From positions 715,001 to 779,000 of the forward strand of contig NC_015291.1 in assembly GCF_000253155.1 (NCBI RefSeq): a stretch of 64,000 nucleotides of DNA, read 5' to 3'. Source of the stretch: Streptococcus oralis Uo5 (GTDB taxonomy: Bacteria > Bacillota > Bacilli > Lactobacillales > Streptococcaceae). Positions 8,983 to 21,232 of this stretch are shown one piece after another (position 1 is the stretch's first letter; each line of letters starts with the position of its first letter). A program made the position numbers and the translations under genes. Under the pieces are notes generated by a model. The model saw nothing but the letters and a program-made list of their open reading frames with translations. It was not told the DNA's origin and ran no database searches.

Positions 8983-10431
8983 TTATTTTGCCGCCCAGAC
9001 ACTGACTGAACCCGCTGCTACTGGAAATTCTCCATAACCTTCAGCATTGATTGTAACTTGTGCTGGATGATTTTCAAGGAGGTCAATAAAGGTTTGTTCA
9101 GCCCATTCTTGCCCGACAAACATAGCCTTGCTGTTTTCTTGGTCATTTGAGATAAGGACAGCGATTGGGGATTGATGTTCAGCACCTGAACGTACCCATC
9201 CGATACAGTTGGCATCGTCAAAGTAGTCTGTTTGCTCTCCATAGGCCATGTCTTTTCGGATGGTTAGGAGACGATCAAGAACTTCTCTGAAATCTTGTTG
9301 AGCAAATTGCCCTGAAATGCCGTAATAGTCTCCATAAAAGACACATGGAAGACCTTGCTCACGAAGAAGGATAAGGGCATAGGCTGCTGGCTTAAACCAT
9401 TCTTCAACAGTAGACTCAAGGGCCTGTCCTCGTTGAGTATCATGGTTGTCAACGAAAGTGACAGCCTTGTCAGGCTTGAGTTCAACCAAGCTATCAGTAA
9501 AGATAGTACGAAGGTCGTAGCTTGCTCCAGCCTGACTAGCTTCAAAGAGGTTTTGGTGGAGTCGAACATCGACAAGGTCAAAACGTTCTTCTGTTTTCTC
9601 AAGATAGTCTAGATTGGCTTCCTTGTCTGGATTCCAAAATTCCCCAAAAACATAGAAATCTTGACCGTATTTTTCCTTCATATCACGGATGAAATTGCCC
9701 ATAAAGAAGGAGTCGATGTGCTTAACGGCATCCAAACGGAAACCAGCCACACCAGTCGTTTCCATGAACCAGTCAGCCCAGTCATAGATGTTTTGGATGA
9801 CTTCAGGATGCTTAAAGTCTAGGTCAGCATACATGAGGTAGTCGTAGTTACCGTTTTCGTTATCGACCAATTCCTCATTTGCCCAGCCCTTGTTGTCCCC
9901 CTGGATCAGGTAAATGCCAGACTTACGGCGCTTGGCATCATAGTCTGTACCTGTGAAGTGGTACCAGTGCCAGTGGAAGTCATTGTAGATATCTTGGCGG
10001 CCATCGAAAGTAAAGTGAGTCCAGCCGTTGATAGTAAAGGGCTCGCTTAGTTGAACAGTACGATCCTCAGGATCCACTTCAATAACCTGAAAGGCTTCCA
10101 TATGATCGGCAGCAGCCTTGTGATTGAGCACCACATCAGCCATAGGTTGAATTCCCTGTGCCTTTAGGGCTTGAATGGCCTGAAGATAGTCTTCTTTAAA
10201 CCCATACTTGGTACGGACAGTCCCTTTTTGGTGAAATTCGCCTAGGTCAAAAAGATCGTAAACACCATAGCCTACATCTTTTTCGTTGGTTGCCTTGAAG
10301 GCAGGTGGCATCCAGACATGGCTGATACCAAGGTTTGCTAGGTGCTCTGCGTCATTTGTTAGTCTAGCCCAGTGCTGGCCGTCATGAGGCAGATACCATT
10401 CAAAGTATTGCATAAGTGTCTGATTTTGCAT
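8983..10431 (-). CDS. Cytoplasmic alpha-amylase (GH13)
   Basis: 482 residues, no signal peptide, so it acts inside the cell on maltodextrins or glycogen-like glucans. GH13 motifs are clear: ADVVLNH; GFRLDAVKHID with the nucleophile Asp; FGEFWN with the acid/base Glu; and FVDNHDTQ with the stabilising Asp. The N-terminus MQNQTLMQYFEWYLP is typical of the Bacillus liquefying-type intracellular amylases (GH13 subfamily 5). It is a single-gene unit with its own promoter, LacI-family operator and terminator, and converges on alaS. AGAGG lies upstream of the ATG. Control by carbon catabolite repression or maltose is likely from the operator. Confidence 0.93.
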   Translation of the reverse strand: MQNQTLMQYFEWYLPHDGQHWARLTNDAEHLANLGISHVWMPPAFKATNEKDVGYGVYDLFDLGEFHQKGTVRTKYGFKEDYLQAIQALKAQGIQPMADVVLNHKAAADHMEAFQVIEVDPEDRTVQLSEPFTINGWTHFTFDGRQDIYNDFHWHWYHFTGTDYDAKRRKSGIYLIQGDNKGWANEELVDNENGNYDYLMYADLDFKHPEVIQNIYDWADWFMETTGVAGFRLDAVKHIDSFFMGNFIRDMKEKYGQDFYVFGEFWNPDKEANLDYLEKTEERFDLVDVRLHQNLFEASQAGASYDLRTIFTDSLVELKPDKAVTFVDNHDTQRGQALESTVEEWFKPAAYALILLREQGLPCVFYGDYYGISGQFAQQDFREVLDRLLTIRKDMAYGEQTDYFDDANCIGWVRSGAEHQSPIAVLISNDQENSKAMFVGQEWAEQTFIDLLENHPAQVTINAEGYGEFPVAAGSVSVWAAK

Positions 10432-10464
10432 TGTTTTTCCTCTTGCTTATCAATGTTGTGTTTT

Positions 10465-10502
10465 ATTCTACCATAAAGTTTAGAACTAGGCAAACGTTTG
10501 CG
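10465..10502 (-). promoter_or_regulatory. Amylase promoter with overlapping CcpA (cre) or MalR operator
   Basis: On the minus strand: TTGCCT (10488-10493), a 17-base spacer, and TAGAAT (10465-10470). The palindrome GGCAAACGTTTGCG (10489-10502) has a central CG as in LacI-family operators and overlaps the -35 box. A bound regulator would block polymerase. Both CcpA cre sites and streptococcal MalR sites have this form; the sequence alone does not decide. Confidence 0.75.
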
Positions 10503-10667
10503 CAAGATTCTATACTCATTTCTGAAATTGTCTATTTTTAGCGAATAGAACCTCTCTTTCTACTACAAGGGAGAGGATGTTTTGGTGAAAAAGTAAATGG
10601 CATAAACTTATTTGAACAAAAATGACACTTAGTAAACTAAAGTAAGAATGGACAAACGCTTTCTATT

Positions 10668-10696
10668 TTGAGAATTGTCACAAAATTTGCTATAAT
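10668..10696 (+). promoter_or_regulatory. Promoter of the rRNA methyltransferase/aro operon
   Basis: TTGAGA at 10668-10673, 17-base spacer, TATAAT at 10691-10696. The predicted transcription start (about 10703) is essentially at the ATG of the next gene. Confidence 0.7.
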
Positions 10697-10703
10697 AGTA
10701 GCT

Positions 10704-11867
10704 ATGAATAGAATTAGGGTCAGCAGACGTGTTGAAAAAAAGCTAGCTAAGGGTCTAGTTCTTTTGGAAGCGAGTGATTTAACAGATATTGAACTGACGG
10801 ATCAGGCAGTAGAAGTTCTTAGTCAAGACGGAAAGTTTTTAGGGAGCGCCTATCTTTCTCAGCAGAACAAGGGAATCGGTTGGTTCATCAGCAAGGAAAA
10901 GGTTCGTTTCAATCAAGCCTTTTTTGAAATTCTGTTTTGTAAGGCCAAGGAAGTTAGAAAGCCTTATTATCAAGATGACTTAACTACTGCCTTTCGCCTT
11001 TTTAACCAAGAGGGGGATGGTTTTGGTGGTCTGACTGTTGATCTCTATGGAGATTATGCTGTCTTTTCTTGGTACAACTCCTTTGTTTACCAGATTCGTG
11101 AGCAGATAGTAAAGGCTTTTAAGGAAGTTTTTCCTGAGGTTTTGGGGGCTTATGAAAAGATTCGTTATAAAGGTCTAGACTATGAGTCTGCTTATGTTTA
11201 TGGTGAGGAAGCGCCAGATGATTTTACTGTTCTTGAGAATGGCGTACTCTATCAAGTCTTTATGAATGATGGCTTGATGACAGGGATTTTCCTAGACCAG
11301 CACGAGGTTCGTGGGAGTCTGGTTGACGGTCTAGCCATGGGCAAATCCTTGCTCAATATGTTTTCCTATACGGCTGCCTTTTCAGTTGCTGCAGCTATGG
11401 GAGGCGCGAGTGAGACGACTTCTGTCGACTTGGCCAAACGGTCTAGAGAGCTGTCAGAGGCTCATTTTCAAGCAAATGGACTCAGCACGGACAATCATCG
11501 TTTTATCGTCATGGATGTCTTTGAGTACTTTAAGTATGCCAAGCGAAAAGGCTTGACCTATGATGTGATTGTGCTTGATCCGCCGAGTTTTGCTCGAAAT
11601 AAAAAACAAACTTTCTCTGTAGCTAAGGACTATCACAAGTTGATTTCCCAGAGTCTAGAGATTTTAAATCCGGGAGGGATTATCATTGCCAGTACTAATG
11701 CTGCCAATGTTTCCCGCCAGAAATTTACAGAACAAATTGATAAAGGTTTTGCAGGAAGAAGGTATCAGATTTTAAACCAATATGGTCTTCCAGCAGACTT
11801 TGCCTATAATAAAAAAGATGAAAGCAGTAATTACCTCAAGGTGATTAGTATGAAGGTTAGTAGATGA
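10704..11867 (+). CDS. Class I SAM-dependent rRNA (cytosine-C5) methyltransferase, RlmI-like
   Basis: 387 residues from the ATG at 10704. A longer frame from 10668 would start inside the promoter -35 box and is rejected. The N-terminal part (about 1-70) looks like a PUA RNA-binding domain, followed by a linker domain and a Rossmann methyltransferase domain with [28 protein letters not shown] (SAM-binding region) and the VLDPPSFAR catalytic loop. This order matches RlmI/YwbD-type 23S rRNA methyltransferases; the exact target base is not certain. No ribosome binding site precedes the ATG, and the promoter suggests a leaderless or nearly leaderless mRNA. The stop overlaps aroD (ATGA), so it heads the aromatic operon. 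Confidence 0.85.
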   Translation: MNRIRVSRRVEKKLAKGLVLLEASDLTDIELTDQAVEVLSQDGKFLGSAYLSQQNKGIGWFISKEKVRFNQAFFEILFCKAKEVRKPYYQDDLTTAFRLFNQEGDGFGGLTVDLYGDYAVFSWYNSFVYQIREQIVKAFKEVFPEVLGAYEKIRYKGLDYESAYVYGEEAPDDFTVLENGVLYQVFMNDGLMTGIFLDQHEVRGSLVDGLAMGKSLLNMFSYTAAFSVAAAMGGASETTSVDLAKRSRELSEAHFQANGLSTDNHRFIVMDVFEYFKYAKRKGLTYDVIVLDPPSFARNKKQTFSVAKDYHKLISQSLEILNPGGIIIASTNAANVSRQKFTEQIDKGFAGRRYQILNQYGLPADFAYNKKDESSNYLKVISMKVSR

Positions 11868-12541
11868 AATTAATCGTTTCAGTAATGCCAAGAAGTTTAG
11901 AAGAAGCGCAAGAACTGGATGCCACTAGGTATGAAGAGGCCGATATCATTGAGTGGCGTGCGGACTTTCTTACAAAGGACGCTATTTTACAGGTAGCACC
12001 CGCTATCTTTGAGAAATTTGCAGGACGCGAACTTGTCTTTACCCTTCGGACTCGCGCTGAGGGAGGAGAAATCGAACTGTCCTCTGAGGAGTATGTTCAA
12101 ATCATCAAGGAAGTCACTCAACTTTATCAACCAGACTATGTGGATTTTGAGTACTTCAGCTACAAGGATGTTTTTGAGGAAATGTTGGATTTTCCAAATC
12201 TCGTATTGAGCTATCATAATTTCCAGGAGACACCTGAAAACATGATGGAGATTTTGTCTGAGTTGACCAGTCTCTCTCCAAAAGTAGTCAAGGTATCAGT
12301 TATGGCCCATACGGAGCAGGATGTTTTAGACCTGATGAACTACACACGAGGATTTAAAACACTCAATCCTGAGCAAGAATACGTAACCATTTCCATGGGG
12401 AAAATGGGCAAGGTATCACGCATTACTTCAGATGTGACGGGTTCGAGTTGGTCATTTGCTAGTCTGGATGAAGCGAGTGCCCCAGGTCAGATTTCTCTAT
12501 CAAACATGAAAAAAATTAGGGAGATTTTGGATGAAGCTTGA
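11864..12541 (+). CDS. aroD: 3-dehydroquinate dehydratase, type I
   Basis: 225 residues. Converts 3-dehydroquinate to 3-dehydroshikimate, third step of the shikimate pathway. Type I features are visible: IIEWRADF near residue 30, the general-base His in LSYHNFQ (about 115), and the Schiff-base Lys in KVVKVSVMA (about 143-148). The ATG overlaps the preceding methyltransferase stop and the 3' end overlaps aroE by 11 bases, so translation is coupled. All the aro genes downstream run in the same direction. Confidence 0.95.
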   Translation: MKLIVSVMPRSLEEAQELDATRYEEADIIEWRADFLTKDAILQVAPAIFEKFAGRELVFTLRTRAEGGEIELSSEEYVQIIKEVTQLYQPDYVDFEYFSYKDVFEEMLDFPNLVLSYHNFQETPENMMEILSELTSLSPKVVKVSVMAHTEQDVLDLMNYTRGFKTLNPEQEYVTISMGKMGKVSRITSDVTGSSWSFASLDEASAPGQISLSNMKKIREILDEA

Positions 12542-13385
12542 TGGCTATACGCGTTTAGCTGCAGTTGTTGCAAAACCCATCAAACACTCTATTTCACCCT
12601 TCATCCATAATAGGGCCTTTGAGGCGACAGCTACCAATGGTGTCTATGTGGCTTGGGAGATTGAAGCGGGTGACTTGGCAGAAACAGTCGCCAATATTCG
12701 CCGTTATCAGATGTTTGGAATCAACCTGTCTATGCCTTATAAGGAGCAAGTACTTCCTTTTCTGGATGAGTTGAGTGATGAGGCTCGTTTGATTGGGGCG
12801 GTCAATACTGTTGTCAATCATAATGGCACTTTAATTGGATATAATACAGATGGCAAGGGATTTTTTAAGAGCTTGCCTTCTTTTACAATTTCAGGTAAAA
12901 AGATGACCATTCTGGGCGCAGGTGGTGCGGCCAGATCAATCTTGGCACAAGCCATTTTGGATGGCGTCAGTCAGATTTCAGTTTTTGTTCGTTCAGTTTC
13001 CATGGAAAAAACAAGACCTTACCTAGACAAGTTGCAGGAGCAAACAGGTTTTAAAGTGGACTTGTATGCTTTAGAAGATCTTTCTGAACTGCAAGAAAAG
13101 ATTGCCAAGGCGGACCTGCTCGTCAATGCGACTAGTGTGGGAATGGATGGCAAATCATCCCCAGTTCCTGAAAGCATAGTCTTACCAGAGGCTCTCTTGG
13201 TGGCAGACATTATTTACCAACCCTTTGAGACGCCATTTTTGAAATGGGCTAGAAGCCAGGGAAATCCAGCGGTCAATGGTCTAGGAATGTTGCTCTACCA
13301 AGCTGCTGAGGCTTTTCAACTGTGGACAGGTAAGGAAATGCCAACAGAAGAAATTTGGCAGTCCTTAACAGAAAAATATAAATAG
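12531..13385 (+). CDS. aroE: Shikimate dehydrogenase (NADP)
   Basis: 284 residues. Reduces 3-dehydroshikimate to shikimate. Substrate-binding motif [10 protein letters not shown] (about residues 19-28), catalytic Lys/Asp region NLSMPYKEQ and NTDGKGF, and the Rossmann motif GAGGAARS (about 127-134) are all present. The start lies within the end of aroD with GGGAGA upstream. Length is normal for the AroE family. Confidence 0.95.
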   Translation: MKLDGYTRLAAVVAKPIKHSISPFIHNRAFEATATNGVYVAWEIEAGDLAETVANIRRYQMFGINLSMPYKEQVLPFLDELSDEARLIGAVNTVVNHNGTLIGYNTDGKGFFKSLPSFTISGKKMTILGAGGAARSILAQAILDGVSQISVFVRSVSMEKTRPYLDKLQEQTGFKVDLYALEDLSELQEKIAKADLLVNATSVGMDGKSSPVPESIVLPEALLVADIIYQPFETPFLKWARSQGNPAVNGLGMLLYQAAEAFQLWTGKEMPTEEIWQSLTEKYK

Positions 13386-13403
13386 TGAAAAGGAGACCCT
13401 ACT

Positions 13404-14471
13404 ATGAAAATCAGAATCGATATTCCACATCATCCTTATGATATTCAGATTGAAAAAGGTTATCTGGCCCAGGCTGGTCAATGGTTGCGAGAACTCTGGC
13501 AACCTCAAAAGATAGTCATTGTGACAGATAACCATGTAGCCTCTCTCTATGCAGAGAAGGTTAAACTCAGCCTAGAAGATGCTGGTTTTCAGGTAGCTGT
13601 TTTTGACTTTTTAGAAGGCGAAGAACGAAAGAATTTAACAACTGTTCAGAAGGTTTATGAATTTCTAGTTAAGCAGGGGTTGACTCGTAGCGATGGGATT
13701 GTGGCTCTTGGTGGTGGTGTCGTTGGGGACCTAGCTGGTTTTGTGGCCTCTACCTATATGCGGGGCATTCACTTTGTTCAGATTCCGACTAGTTTGACTG
13801 CTCAGGTTGATTCTTCTATCGGTGGTAAGACAGGTGTCAATACTCCTTTTGCTAAAAATATGGTGGGAACTTTTGCCCAACCAGATGGGGTTCTGATTGA
13901 CCCGCTTGTCCTTGAAACACTCGGGAAAAGAGAGTTGATTGAAGGAATGGGTGAGGTTATCAAGTACGGCTTGATTGAGGATCCAGAACTATGGGCTCTC
14001 TTAACGGAGCTGGATGGTTCTGTTGAGAGTATTCTGGAACATGCAGAGACTTTGATAGAACATTCTTGTCAGGTTAAGCGCAAGATGGTGGTTGAGGATG
14101 AGTTGGATAACGGTGTTCGCCTTTACCTCAATTTTGGCCACACTATTGGCCATGCTATCGAAGCGACTGCCGGTTATGGCAAGGTCATGCATGGAGAGGC
14201 TGTGGCCATGGGCATGGTTCAGATTTCCAAGGTTGCTGAGGAAAAAGGCCTTATGCCAGTTGGCATAACCCAGTCCATCACAGAGATGTGCCAGAAATTT
14301 GGCTTACCTGTTGACTATGAAAACTGGGATGTTGACAAGCTTTATCAGGCTTTGACTCATGACAAGAAGGCACGTGGCAACACCTTGAAATTGGTCTTGG
14401 TACCAGAGCTTGGTTCGGCGACTATTCACTCTGTTTCCCTAGAAGAGATGAAAGACTACTTGGTAAAATAA
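13404..14471 (+). CDS. aroB: 3-dehydroquinate synthase
   Basis: 355 residues. Cyclises DAHP to 3-dehydroquinate, using NAD and a divalent metal. Motifs include the glycine-rich [13 protein letters not shown] (about 98-110), [16 protein letters not shown], and the metal-binding [20 protein letters not shown] and HGEAVAMGM segments with their conserved Glu and His ligands. AAGGAG precedes the ATG, 18 bases after aroE. DAHP synthase itself is not in the window, so the pathway's first step is encoded elsewhere. Confidence 0.97.
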   Translation: MKIRIDIPHHPYDIQIEKGYLAQAGQWLRELWQPQKIVIVTDNHVASLYAEKVKLSLEDAGFQVAVFDFLEGEERKNLTTVQKVYEFLVKQGLTRSDGIVALGGGVVGDLAGFVASTYMRGIHFVQIPTSLTAQVDSSIGGKTGVNTPFAKNMVGTFAQPDGVLIDPLVLETLGKRELIEGMGEVIKYGLIEDPELWALLTELDGSVESILEHAETLIEHSCQVKRKMVVEDELDNGVRLYLNFGHTIGHAIEATAGYGKVMHGEAVAMGMVQISKVAEEKGLMPVGITQSITEMCQKFGLPVDYENWDVDKLYQALTHDKKARGNTLKLVLVPELGSATIHSVSLEEMKDYLVK

Positions 14472-14480
14472 GGAGAACCT

Positions 14481-15647
14481 ATGAGATATTTAACTGCGGG
14501 AGAATCACACGGCCCCCGTCTGACGGCAATTATCGAGGGAATTCCAGCTGGACTTCCTTTGACAGCAGAGGACATCAATGAGGATTTGAAACGTCGTCAG
14601 GGCGGATACGGACGTGGTGGTCGTATGAAGATTGAGAGTGATCAGGTTGTCTTTACTTCGGGTGTCCGCCATGGGAAGACGACTGGGGCTCCTATTACCA
14701 TGGATGTCGTCAATAAAGACCACCAAAAATGGCTGGATATCATGTCTGCTGAGGACATTGAAGCCCGCCTAAAAAGCAAACGGAAAATCACTCATCCTCG
14801 ACCAGGTCATGCCGACTTGGTTGGAGGTATCAAGTACCGTTTTGATGATTTGCGTAATTCCTTGGAGCGCTCATCCGCTCGTGAAACAACCATGCGAGTA
14901 GCCGTTGGGGCAGTAGCCAAACGTCTCTTAGCTGAGCTAGATATGGAGATTGCCAACCATGTCGTGGTTTTTGGTGGCAAGGAAATCGATGTACCTGAAA
15001 ATCTGACAATCGCTGAGATTAAGGAACGAACTGCCCAGTCTGAAGTTTCTATTGTCAACCAAGAACGAGAACAAGAAATCAAGGACTATATTGACCAAAT
15101 CAAACGTGACGGTGATACCATCGGTGGGGTTGTGGAGACAGTCGTCGGAGGTGTTCCAGTTGGCCTTGGCTCCTATGTCCAATGGGACCGAAAATTGGAT
15201 GCCAGACTGGCCCAAGCAGTTGTCTCTATCAATGCTTTTAAAGGGGTGGAATTTGGTCTTGGGTTTGAGGCAGGTTACCTTAAAGGTAGCCAAGTCATGG
15301 ACGAAATTCTCTGGTCTAAAGAAGACGGCTATACTCGTCGTACCAATAATCTAGGTGGTTTTGAAGGTGGTATGACTAATGGGCAACCCATCGTTGTTCG
15401 AGGTGTCATGAAACCCATTCCCACTCTCTACAAACCATTGATGAGTGTGGATATTGAGACTCACGAACCATACAAGGCAACCGTGGAGAGAAGTGATCCA
15501 ACCGCTCTTCCAGCAGCAGGTGTAGTCATGGAAGCCGTTGTTGCAACGGTTCTGGCACAAGAAATCCTTGAAAAATTCTCATCTGACAATCTAGAGGAAT
15601 TAAAAGAGGCAGTTGCCAAGCACCGAGACTATACAAAGAACTATTAA
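14481..15647 (+). CDS. aroC: Chorismate synthase
   Basis: 388 residues. Last step to chorismate, from EPSP, needing reduced FMN. Signature motifs GESHGP (residues 7-12), [11 protein letters not shown] and [15 protein letters not shown] are intact. AAGGAG precedes the ATG nine bases after aroB. Normal length for a bacterial monofunctional enzyme. Confidence 0.97.
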   Translation: MRYLTAGESHGPRLTAIIEGIPAGLPLTAEDINEDLKRRQGGYGRGGRMKIESDQVVFTSGVRHGKTTGAPITMDVVNKDHQKWLDIMSAEDIEARLKSKRKITHPRPGHADLVGGIKYRFDDLRNSLERSSARETTMRVAVGAVAKRLLAELDMEIANHVVVFGGKEIDVPENLTIAEIKERTAQSEVSIVNQEREQEIKDYIDQIKRDGDTIGGVVETVVGGVPVGLGSYVQWDRKLDARLAQAVVSINAFKGVEFGLGFEAGYLKGSQVMDEILWSKEDGYTRRTNNLGGFEGGMTNGQPIVVRGVMKPIPTLYKPLMSVDIETHEPYKATVERSDPTALPAAGVVMEAVVATVLAQEILEKFSSDNLEELKEAVAKHRDYTKNY

Positions 15648-15656
15648 GGAGTCCTT

Positions 15657-16760
15657 ATGGCAAAAACCATCTATATCGCAGGTCTCGGTTTGATTGGTGC
15701 TTCGATGGCACTCGGTATCAAGCGTGATCATCCTGATTATGAAATTTTGGGTTATAATCGCAGTCAGGCTTCGAGAGACATTGCCTTGGAGCGGGGGATG
15801 ATTGACCGTGCGACGGATGATTTTGCCAGTTTCGCTCCCCTAGCAGATGTCATCATCCTGACCTTGCCAATCAAGCAGACCATTGCTTTTATTAAGGAGT
15901 TGGCAGATTTAGACTTGAAAGAAGGCGTCATTATCTCGGATGCAGGCTCGACCAAGTCAGCCATCGTGGATGCGGCGGAGGAACATTTAGCTGGCAATCC
16001 TGTTCGCTTTGTCGGGGCCCATCCCATGGCCGGTAGCCACAAGACAGGGGCTGCCTCTGCGGATGTTAATCTCTTTGAAAATGCCTACTATATCTTCACA
16101 CCTTCGAGCCTGACAAGTCCTGACACACTTGAGGAAATGAAGGATCTGCTTTCAGGCCTTCATGCTCGTTTTATCGAGATTGATGCCAAGGAGCATGATC
16201 GGGTGACTTCTCAGATTAGCCATTTTCCTCATATTCTGGCTTCCAGCCTTATGGAGCAGACGGCAGTTTATGCTCAAGAACATGAGATGGCAAGGCGCTT
16301 TGCGGCGGGTGGTTTTCGAGATATGACTCGCATTGCGGAAAGCGAGCCAGGTATGTGGACTTCCATTCTCTTGTCCAATCGTGAGACTATTCTAGATCGA
16401 ATTGCGGATTTCAAGGAGCGCCTAGATGAGGTTGGACAAGCCATCAGCAAGGGAGATGAAGAGCAAATCTGGAACTTTTTCAACCAAGCGCGTGCGCAAC
16501 GTCAGGCCATGGAAATCCATAAGCGTGGTGGTGTGGACAGTTCTTATGACCTCTATGTCGATGTTCCCGATGAAGAAGATGTTATCTTGCGGATTTTGGA
16601 ATTACTTCGTGGGACTTCTTTGGTTAATATCCACATCAACGAAGAAAACCGTGAAGATGTTCACGGGATTCTACAAATTTCCTTTAAAAATTCTCAAGAC
16701 TTAGAGCGAGCTGAACGCTTAATTACAGAAAATACGGACTACACAGTCGTCATCAAATAA
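15657..16760 (+). CDS. tyrA: Prephenate dehydrogenase
   Basis: 367 residues. Oxidatively decarboxylates prephenate to 4-hydroxyphenylpyruvate for tyrosine synthesis. The NAD-binding motif [10 protein letters not shown] is at about residues 9-18, followed by the conserved SDAGSTK and [12 protein letters not shown] segments with the catalytic His. The C-terminal ~70 residues (from about 297) look like an ACT regulatory domain, implying tyrosine feedback. AAGGAG lies before the ATG and aroC ends nine bases upstream. Confidence 0.95.
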   Translation: MAKTIYIAGLGLIGASMALGIKRDHPDYEILGYNRSQASRDIALERGMIDRATDDFASFAPLADVIILTLPIKQTIAFIKELADLDLKEGVIISDAGSTKSAIVDAAEEHLAGNPVRFVGAHPMAGSHKTGAASADVNLFENAYYIFTPSSLTSPDTLEEMKDLLSGLHARFIEIDAKEHDRVTSQISHFPHILASSLMEQTAVYAQEHEMARRFAAGGFRDMTRIAESEPGMWTSILLSNRETILDRIADFKERLDEVGQAISKGDEEQIWNFFNQARAQRQAMEIHKRGGVDSSYDLYVDVPDEEDVILRILELLRGTSLVNIHINEENREDVHGILQISFKNSQDLERAERLITENTDYTVVIK

Positions 16761-16770
16761 GGAGAAAATC

Positions 16771-17109
16771 ATGTCAAATATTTACGATAGTGCAAATGAA
16801 CTTAGTCGCGGCTTACGCGAATTACCAGAATACAAGACTGTTAAAGCAGCTAAAGATGCCATCCAAGCTGATACGGAAGCCAGCAAGATTTTTGCAGATT
16901 ACCTTGCCTTCCAGCAAGAAATCCAAGTCATGGCGCAAACGGGACAAATGCCAGATGCTTCTTTCCAAGAAAAGATGCAGTCCTTTAGTAAGCAAATCCA
17001 AGAGAACGCTCTTTTGTCAGATTTCTTTGCCAAACAACAACAATTGTCTATTTACCTTTCAGACATTGAAAAAATTGTCTTTGAACCTGTTTCAGAATTA
17101 TTGAAATAG
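16771..17109 (+). CDS. YlbF/YmcA family protein (UPF0342)
   Basis: 112 residues, mainly alpha-helical with no membrane segment. The pattern ([18 protein letters not shown], then [16 protein letters not shown]) fits the YlbF/YmcA family. In Bacillus, YlbF, YmcA and YaaT form a complex that influences RNase Y, competence and biofilm; whether this protein does the same is not known. It sits inside the aromatic operon between tyrA and a hairpin, a place conserved in pneumococcus as far as I recall. Confidence 0.82.
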   Translation: MSNIYDSANELSRGLRELPEYKTVKAAKDAIQADTEASKIFADYLAFQQEIQVMAQTGQMPDASFQEKMQSFSKQIQENALLSDFFAKQQQLSIYLSDIEKIVFEPVSELLK

Positions 17110-18948
<1,839 letters not shown>

Positions 18949-18952
<4 letters not shown>

Positions 18953-19797
18953 AAATTGCCTATCTAGGTCCCAAGGGATCTTTTTCGCATCATGTTGTGC
19001 AGACAGCCTTTCCCAAAGAGGAATTGCAGGCTTTTGCTAATATCACAGATGTTATCAAGGCCTATGAACAGGGCTTAGTGGACTATTCTGTGGTGCCAGT
19101 TGAAAATTCTATCGAGGGTAGTGTTCATGAAACCTTGGATTACCTTTTTCATCAGGCTCGTATCCAAGCAGTTGCAGAAATCGTCCAGCCTATTCACCAG
19201 CAGTTGATGGTGGTTCCAGGTTACTCAAAAATTGAGAAAATCTTTTCTCATCCTCAGGCTCTGGCTCAAGGAAAGAGGTTCATTGATGCACACTATCCAG
19301 ATGCTAAAATAGAGGTAACCGCTAGTACTGCCTATGCAGCTCGATTTATTTCAGAACATCCAGATCAGCCTTATGCAGCTATTGCTCCTAAAAGTTCAGC
19401 TGAAGAATATGGCTTGGAATTAATTGCAGAGGATATTCAGGAAATGGAAGCCAATTTCACACGTTTTTGGGTGTTAGGGGCAGAGATACCGATGATTCCT
19501 TTTAACTCGCAAGCTGAAAAAATGAGTTTGGCCTTGACCTTACCAGACAATCTACCTGGTGCTCTTTACAAGGCACTTTCGACTTTTGCTTGGAGAGGGA
19601 TTGACTTAACAAAGATTGAAAGTCGCCCCCTTAAAACAGCCTTAGGAGAATACTTTTTCATTATCGATGTAGACTATAGTGATAAAGAACTGGTTCATTT
19701 TGCCAGACAGGAACTAGCATCCATTGGAATTCAGCACAAGATACTGGGAACCTACCCGATTTTTACCATAACTGATTTAGAAAAGGAGAGTCAATGA
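18949..19797 (+). CDS. pheA: Prephenate dehydratase
   Basis: 282 residues, monofunctional. Makes phenylpyruvate from prephenate. The opening YLGPKGSFSH and the catalytic region NFTRFWVLG (Thr-Arg-Phe motif, about residue 165) are conserved. The C-terminal ACT domain (about 190-275) has the ESRP motif that binds phenylalanine for feedback inhibition. With tyrA it shows that the operon feeds both aromatic branches. The stop overlaps the next gene's start (ATGA). Confidence 0.96.
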
Positions 19798-21089
19798 GCA
19801 AAGAAAATCCTTTAAGTCATCACGAGCAGTTACGTTATGACTATCTCTTCAAAAATATTCATTACCTCAACGACCGTGAACGGAGGGAGTTTGACTATCT
19901 GCAACAGAAGATGGCAGGTCCCAAGTCTGAAGTTCACCATTTCCAACAAGAAGAGAAAGAAGAATCTTGGGGTAGAGATATTGATCTTCCGACTTATGGC
20001 AGTAGAAGCCGGTCTAAGAAACGTGAAAAGGTAGCTCCTCAACCTAAAGTCAAAAAGAAAAAGAGAAGAATTCGCTTCAAACGAATACTGACTTGGTTCT
20101 TGCTGTTGATTACATGTGTAGTTGTAGGTATGATTTTTATGTTTCTTCGAGGGTTCCAGTCAGCAGCCAATCCAACAAATAAGCCAGCTGACGCCAAGGC
20201 AGCTCAAGTAGAGGTCTTTAACGGTCAGGATACCAAAGACGGTGTGAATATCCTAGTCATGGGGACAGATGGCCGTATCGGTCAAAATAGTGCAGAAACC
20301 CGTACCGACACAATCATGGTACTGAATGTCAGTGGATCGGATAAGAAGATCAAACTAGTCAGCTTTATGCGTGACAACTTGGTTTATATCGACGGGTACA
20401 GTAAGATTGTAAATGGCCAGAAACAGACGGATAACAAACTAAACGTTGCTTATGAACTTGGGGAACAAGAAGGGCAAAAAGGTGCTGAAATGGTCCGCAA
20501 GGTTCTAAAAGACAACTTTGATTTGGATATTAAGTACTATGCCCTAGTTGACTTCCAGGCCTTTGCAACAGCTATTGATACCCTCTTCCCTGACGGAGTA
20601 ACGATTGATGCCCAATTCTCAACATTGAATGGTCAACCTTTAACAGAAGCCACAGTTGGAGATGACCTTCATGCAACAGAGACAGAGTCCCCAACCCAAA
20701 CCATCAAAGTTGGAAAACAGCAGATGAATGGATCCACCTTGCTGAACTATGCTCGCTTCCGTGATGATGACGAGGGAGACTACGGCCGTACCAAACGTCA
20801 GCAACAAGTCATGTCAGCAGTTCTTGAGCAAATCAAAGATCCAACCAAGCTCTTTACGGGATCAGAGGCACTTGGAAAAGTCTTTGGCATGACCTCAACA
20901 AATCTACCATATAGCTTCTTGTTGACCAATGGCTTATCTGTCCTAGAAGGTGCTCAAAATGGCATTGAAAGACTCACCGTACCAGAACTTGGTGACTGGG
21001 TAGACGCTTATGATATCTATGGTGGACAAGGACTTCTAGTCGATCAAAATAAATACCAGACCAAACTCGCCCAAATGGGAATGAGATAG
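19794..21089 (+). CDS. LytR-CpsA-Psr family cell wall polymer ligase
   Basis: 431 residues. The N-terminal ~90 residues are cytoplasmic and very basic (KVKKKKRRIRFKR), followed by one membrane segment (about 100-121). The extracellular LCP domain (about 150-400) has MGTDGR, the Arg/Asp-rich ETRTDTIMV, FMRDN and NYARFRDDD(E)GD motifs that bind polyprenyl pyrophosphate. LCP enzymes transfer teichoic acids or capsule from lipid carriers to peptidoglycan; this position matches pneumococcal psr next to pheA. Being directly upstream of the LicD/polymerase cluster suggests it may attach that polymer, which is inference. Confidence 0.92.
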   Translation: MSKENPLSHHEQLRYDYLFKNIHYLNDRERREFDYLQQKMAGPKSEVHHFQQEEKEESWGRDIDLPTYGSRSRSKKREKVAPQPKVKKKKRRIRFKRILTWFLLLITCVVVGMIFMFLRGFQSAANPTNKPADAKAAQVEVFNGQDTKDGVNILVMGTDGRIGQNSAETRTDTIMVLNVSGSDKKIKLVSFMRDNLVYIDGYSKIVNGQKQTDNKLNVAYELGEQEGQKGAEMVRKVLKDNFDLDIKYYALVDFQAFATAIDTLFPDGVTIDAQFSTLNGQPLTEATVGDDLHATETESPTQTIKVGKQQMNGSTLLNYARFRDDDEGDYGRTKRQQQVMSAVLEQIKDPTKLFTGSEALGKVFGMTSTNLPYSFLLTNGLSVLEGAQNGIERLTVPELGDWVDAYDIYGGQGLLVDQNKYQTKLAQMGMR

Positions 21090-21101
21090 TATACTATAAA
21101 G

Positions 21102-21152
21102 AAATCAAAGTTTGAATCACTAGTAAAAAAGTGGTTTAGGCTTTGATTTTTC
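21102..21152 (+). terminator. Terminator of the aromatic/LCP operon
   Basis: Long imperfect hairpin: 19 bp including several G-U pairs (21102-21120 with 21131-21149), a ten-base loop, then T residues. Separates the LCP gene from the surface polymer cluster. Confidence 0.75.
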
Positions 21153-21185
21153 TTAGTATCTGATGGATTTTTAGGGCTTTTTTAT

Positions 21186-21193
21186 GGTATAAT
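21186..21193 (+). promoter_or_regulatory. Extended -10 promoter of the surface polymer cluster
   Basis: TGGTATAAT, an extended -10 (TG at 21185-21187, TATAAT 21188-21193); the -35 region is weak. It lies about 40 bases before the LicD start. Confidence 0.6.
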
Positions 21194-21232
21194 AAAACGA
21201 TATAACTCGTTATTGTACAGAAGAGGAGAGAC

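Noticed and set aside
10668-10703. Start of the methyltransferase at 10668
   Set aside because: That codon lies in the -35 box of the promoter.
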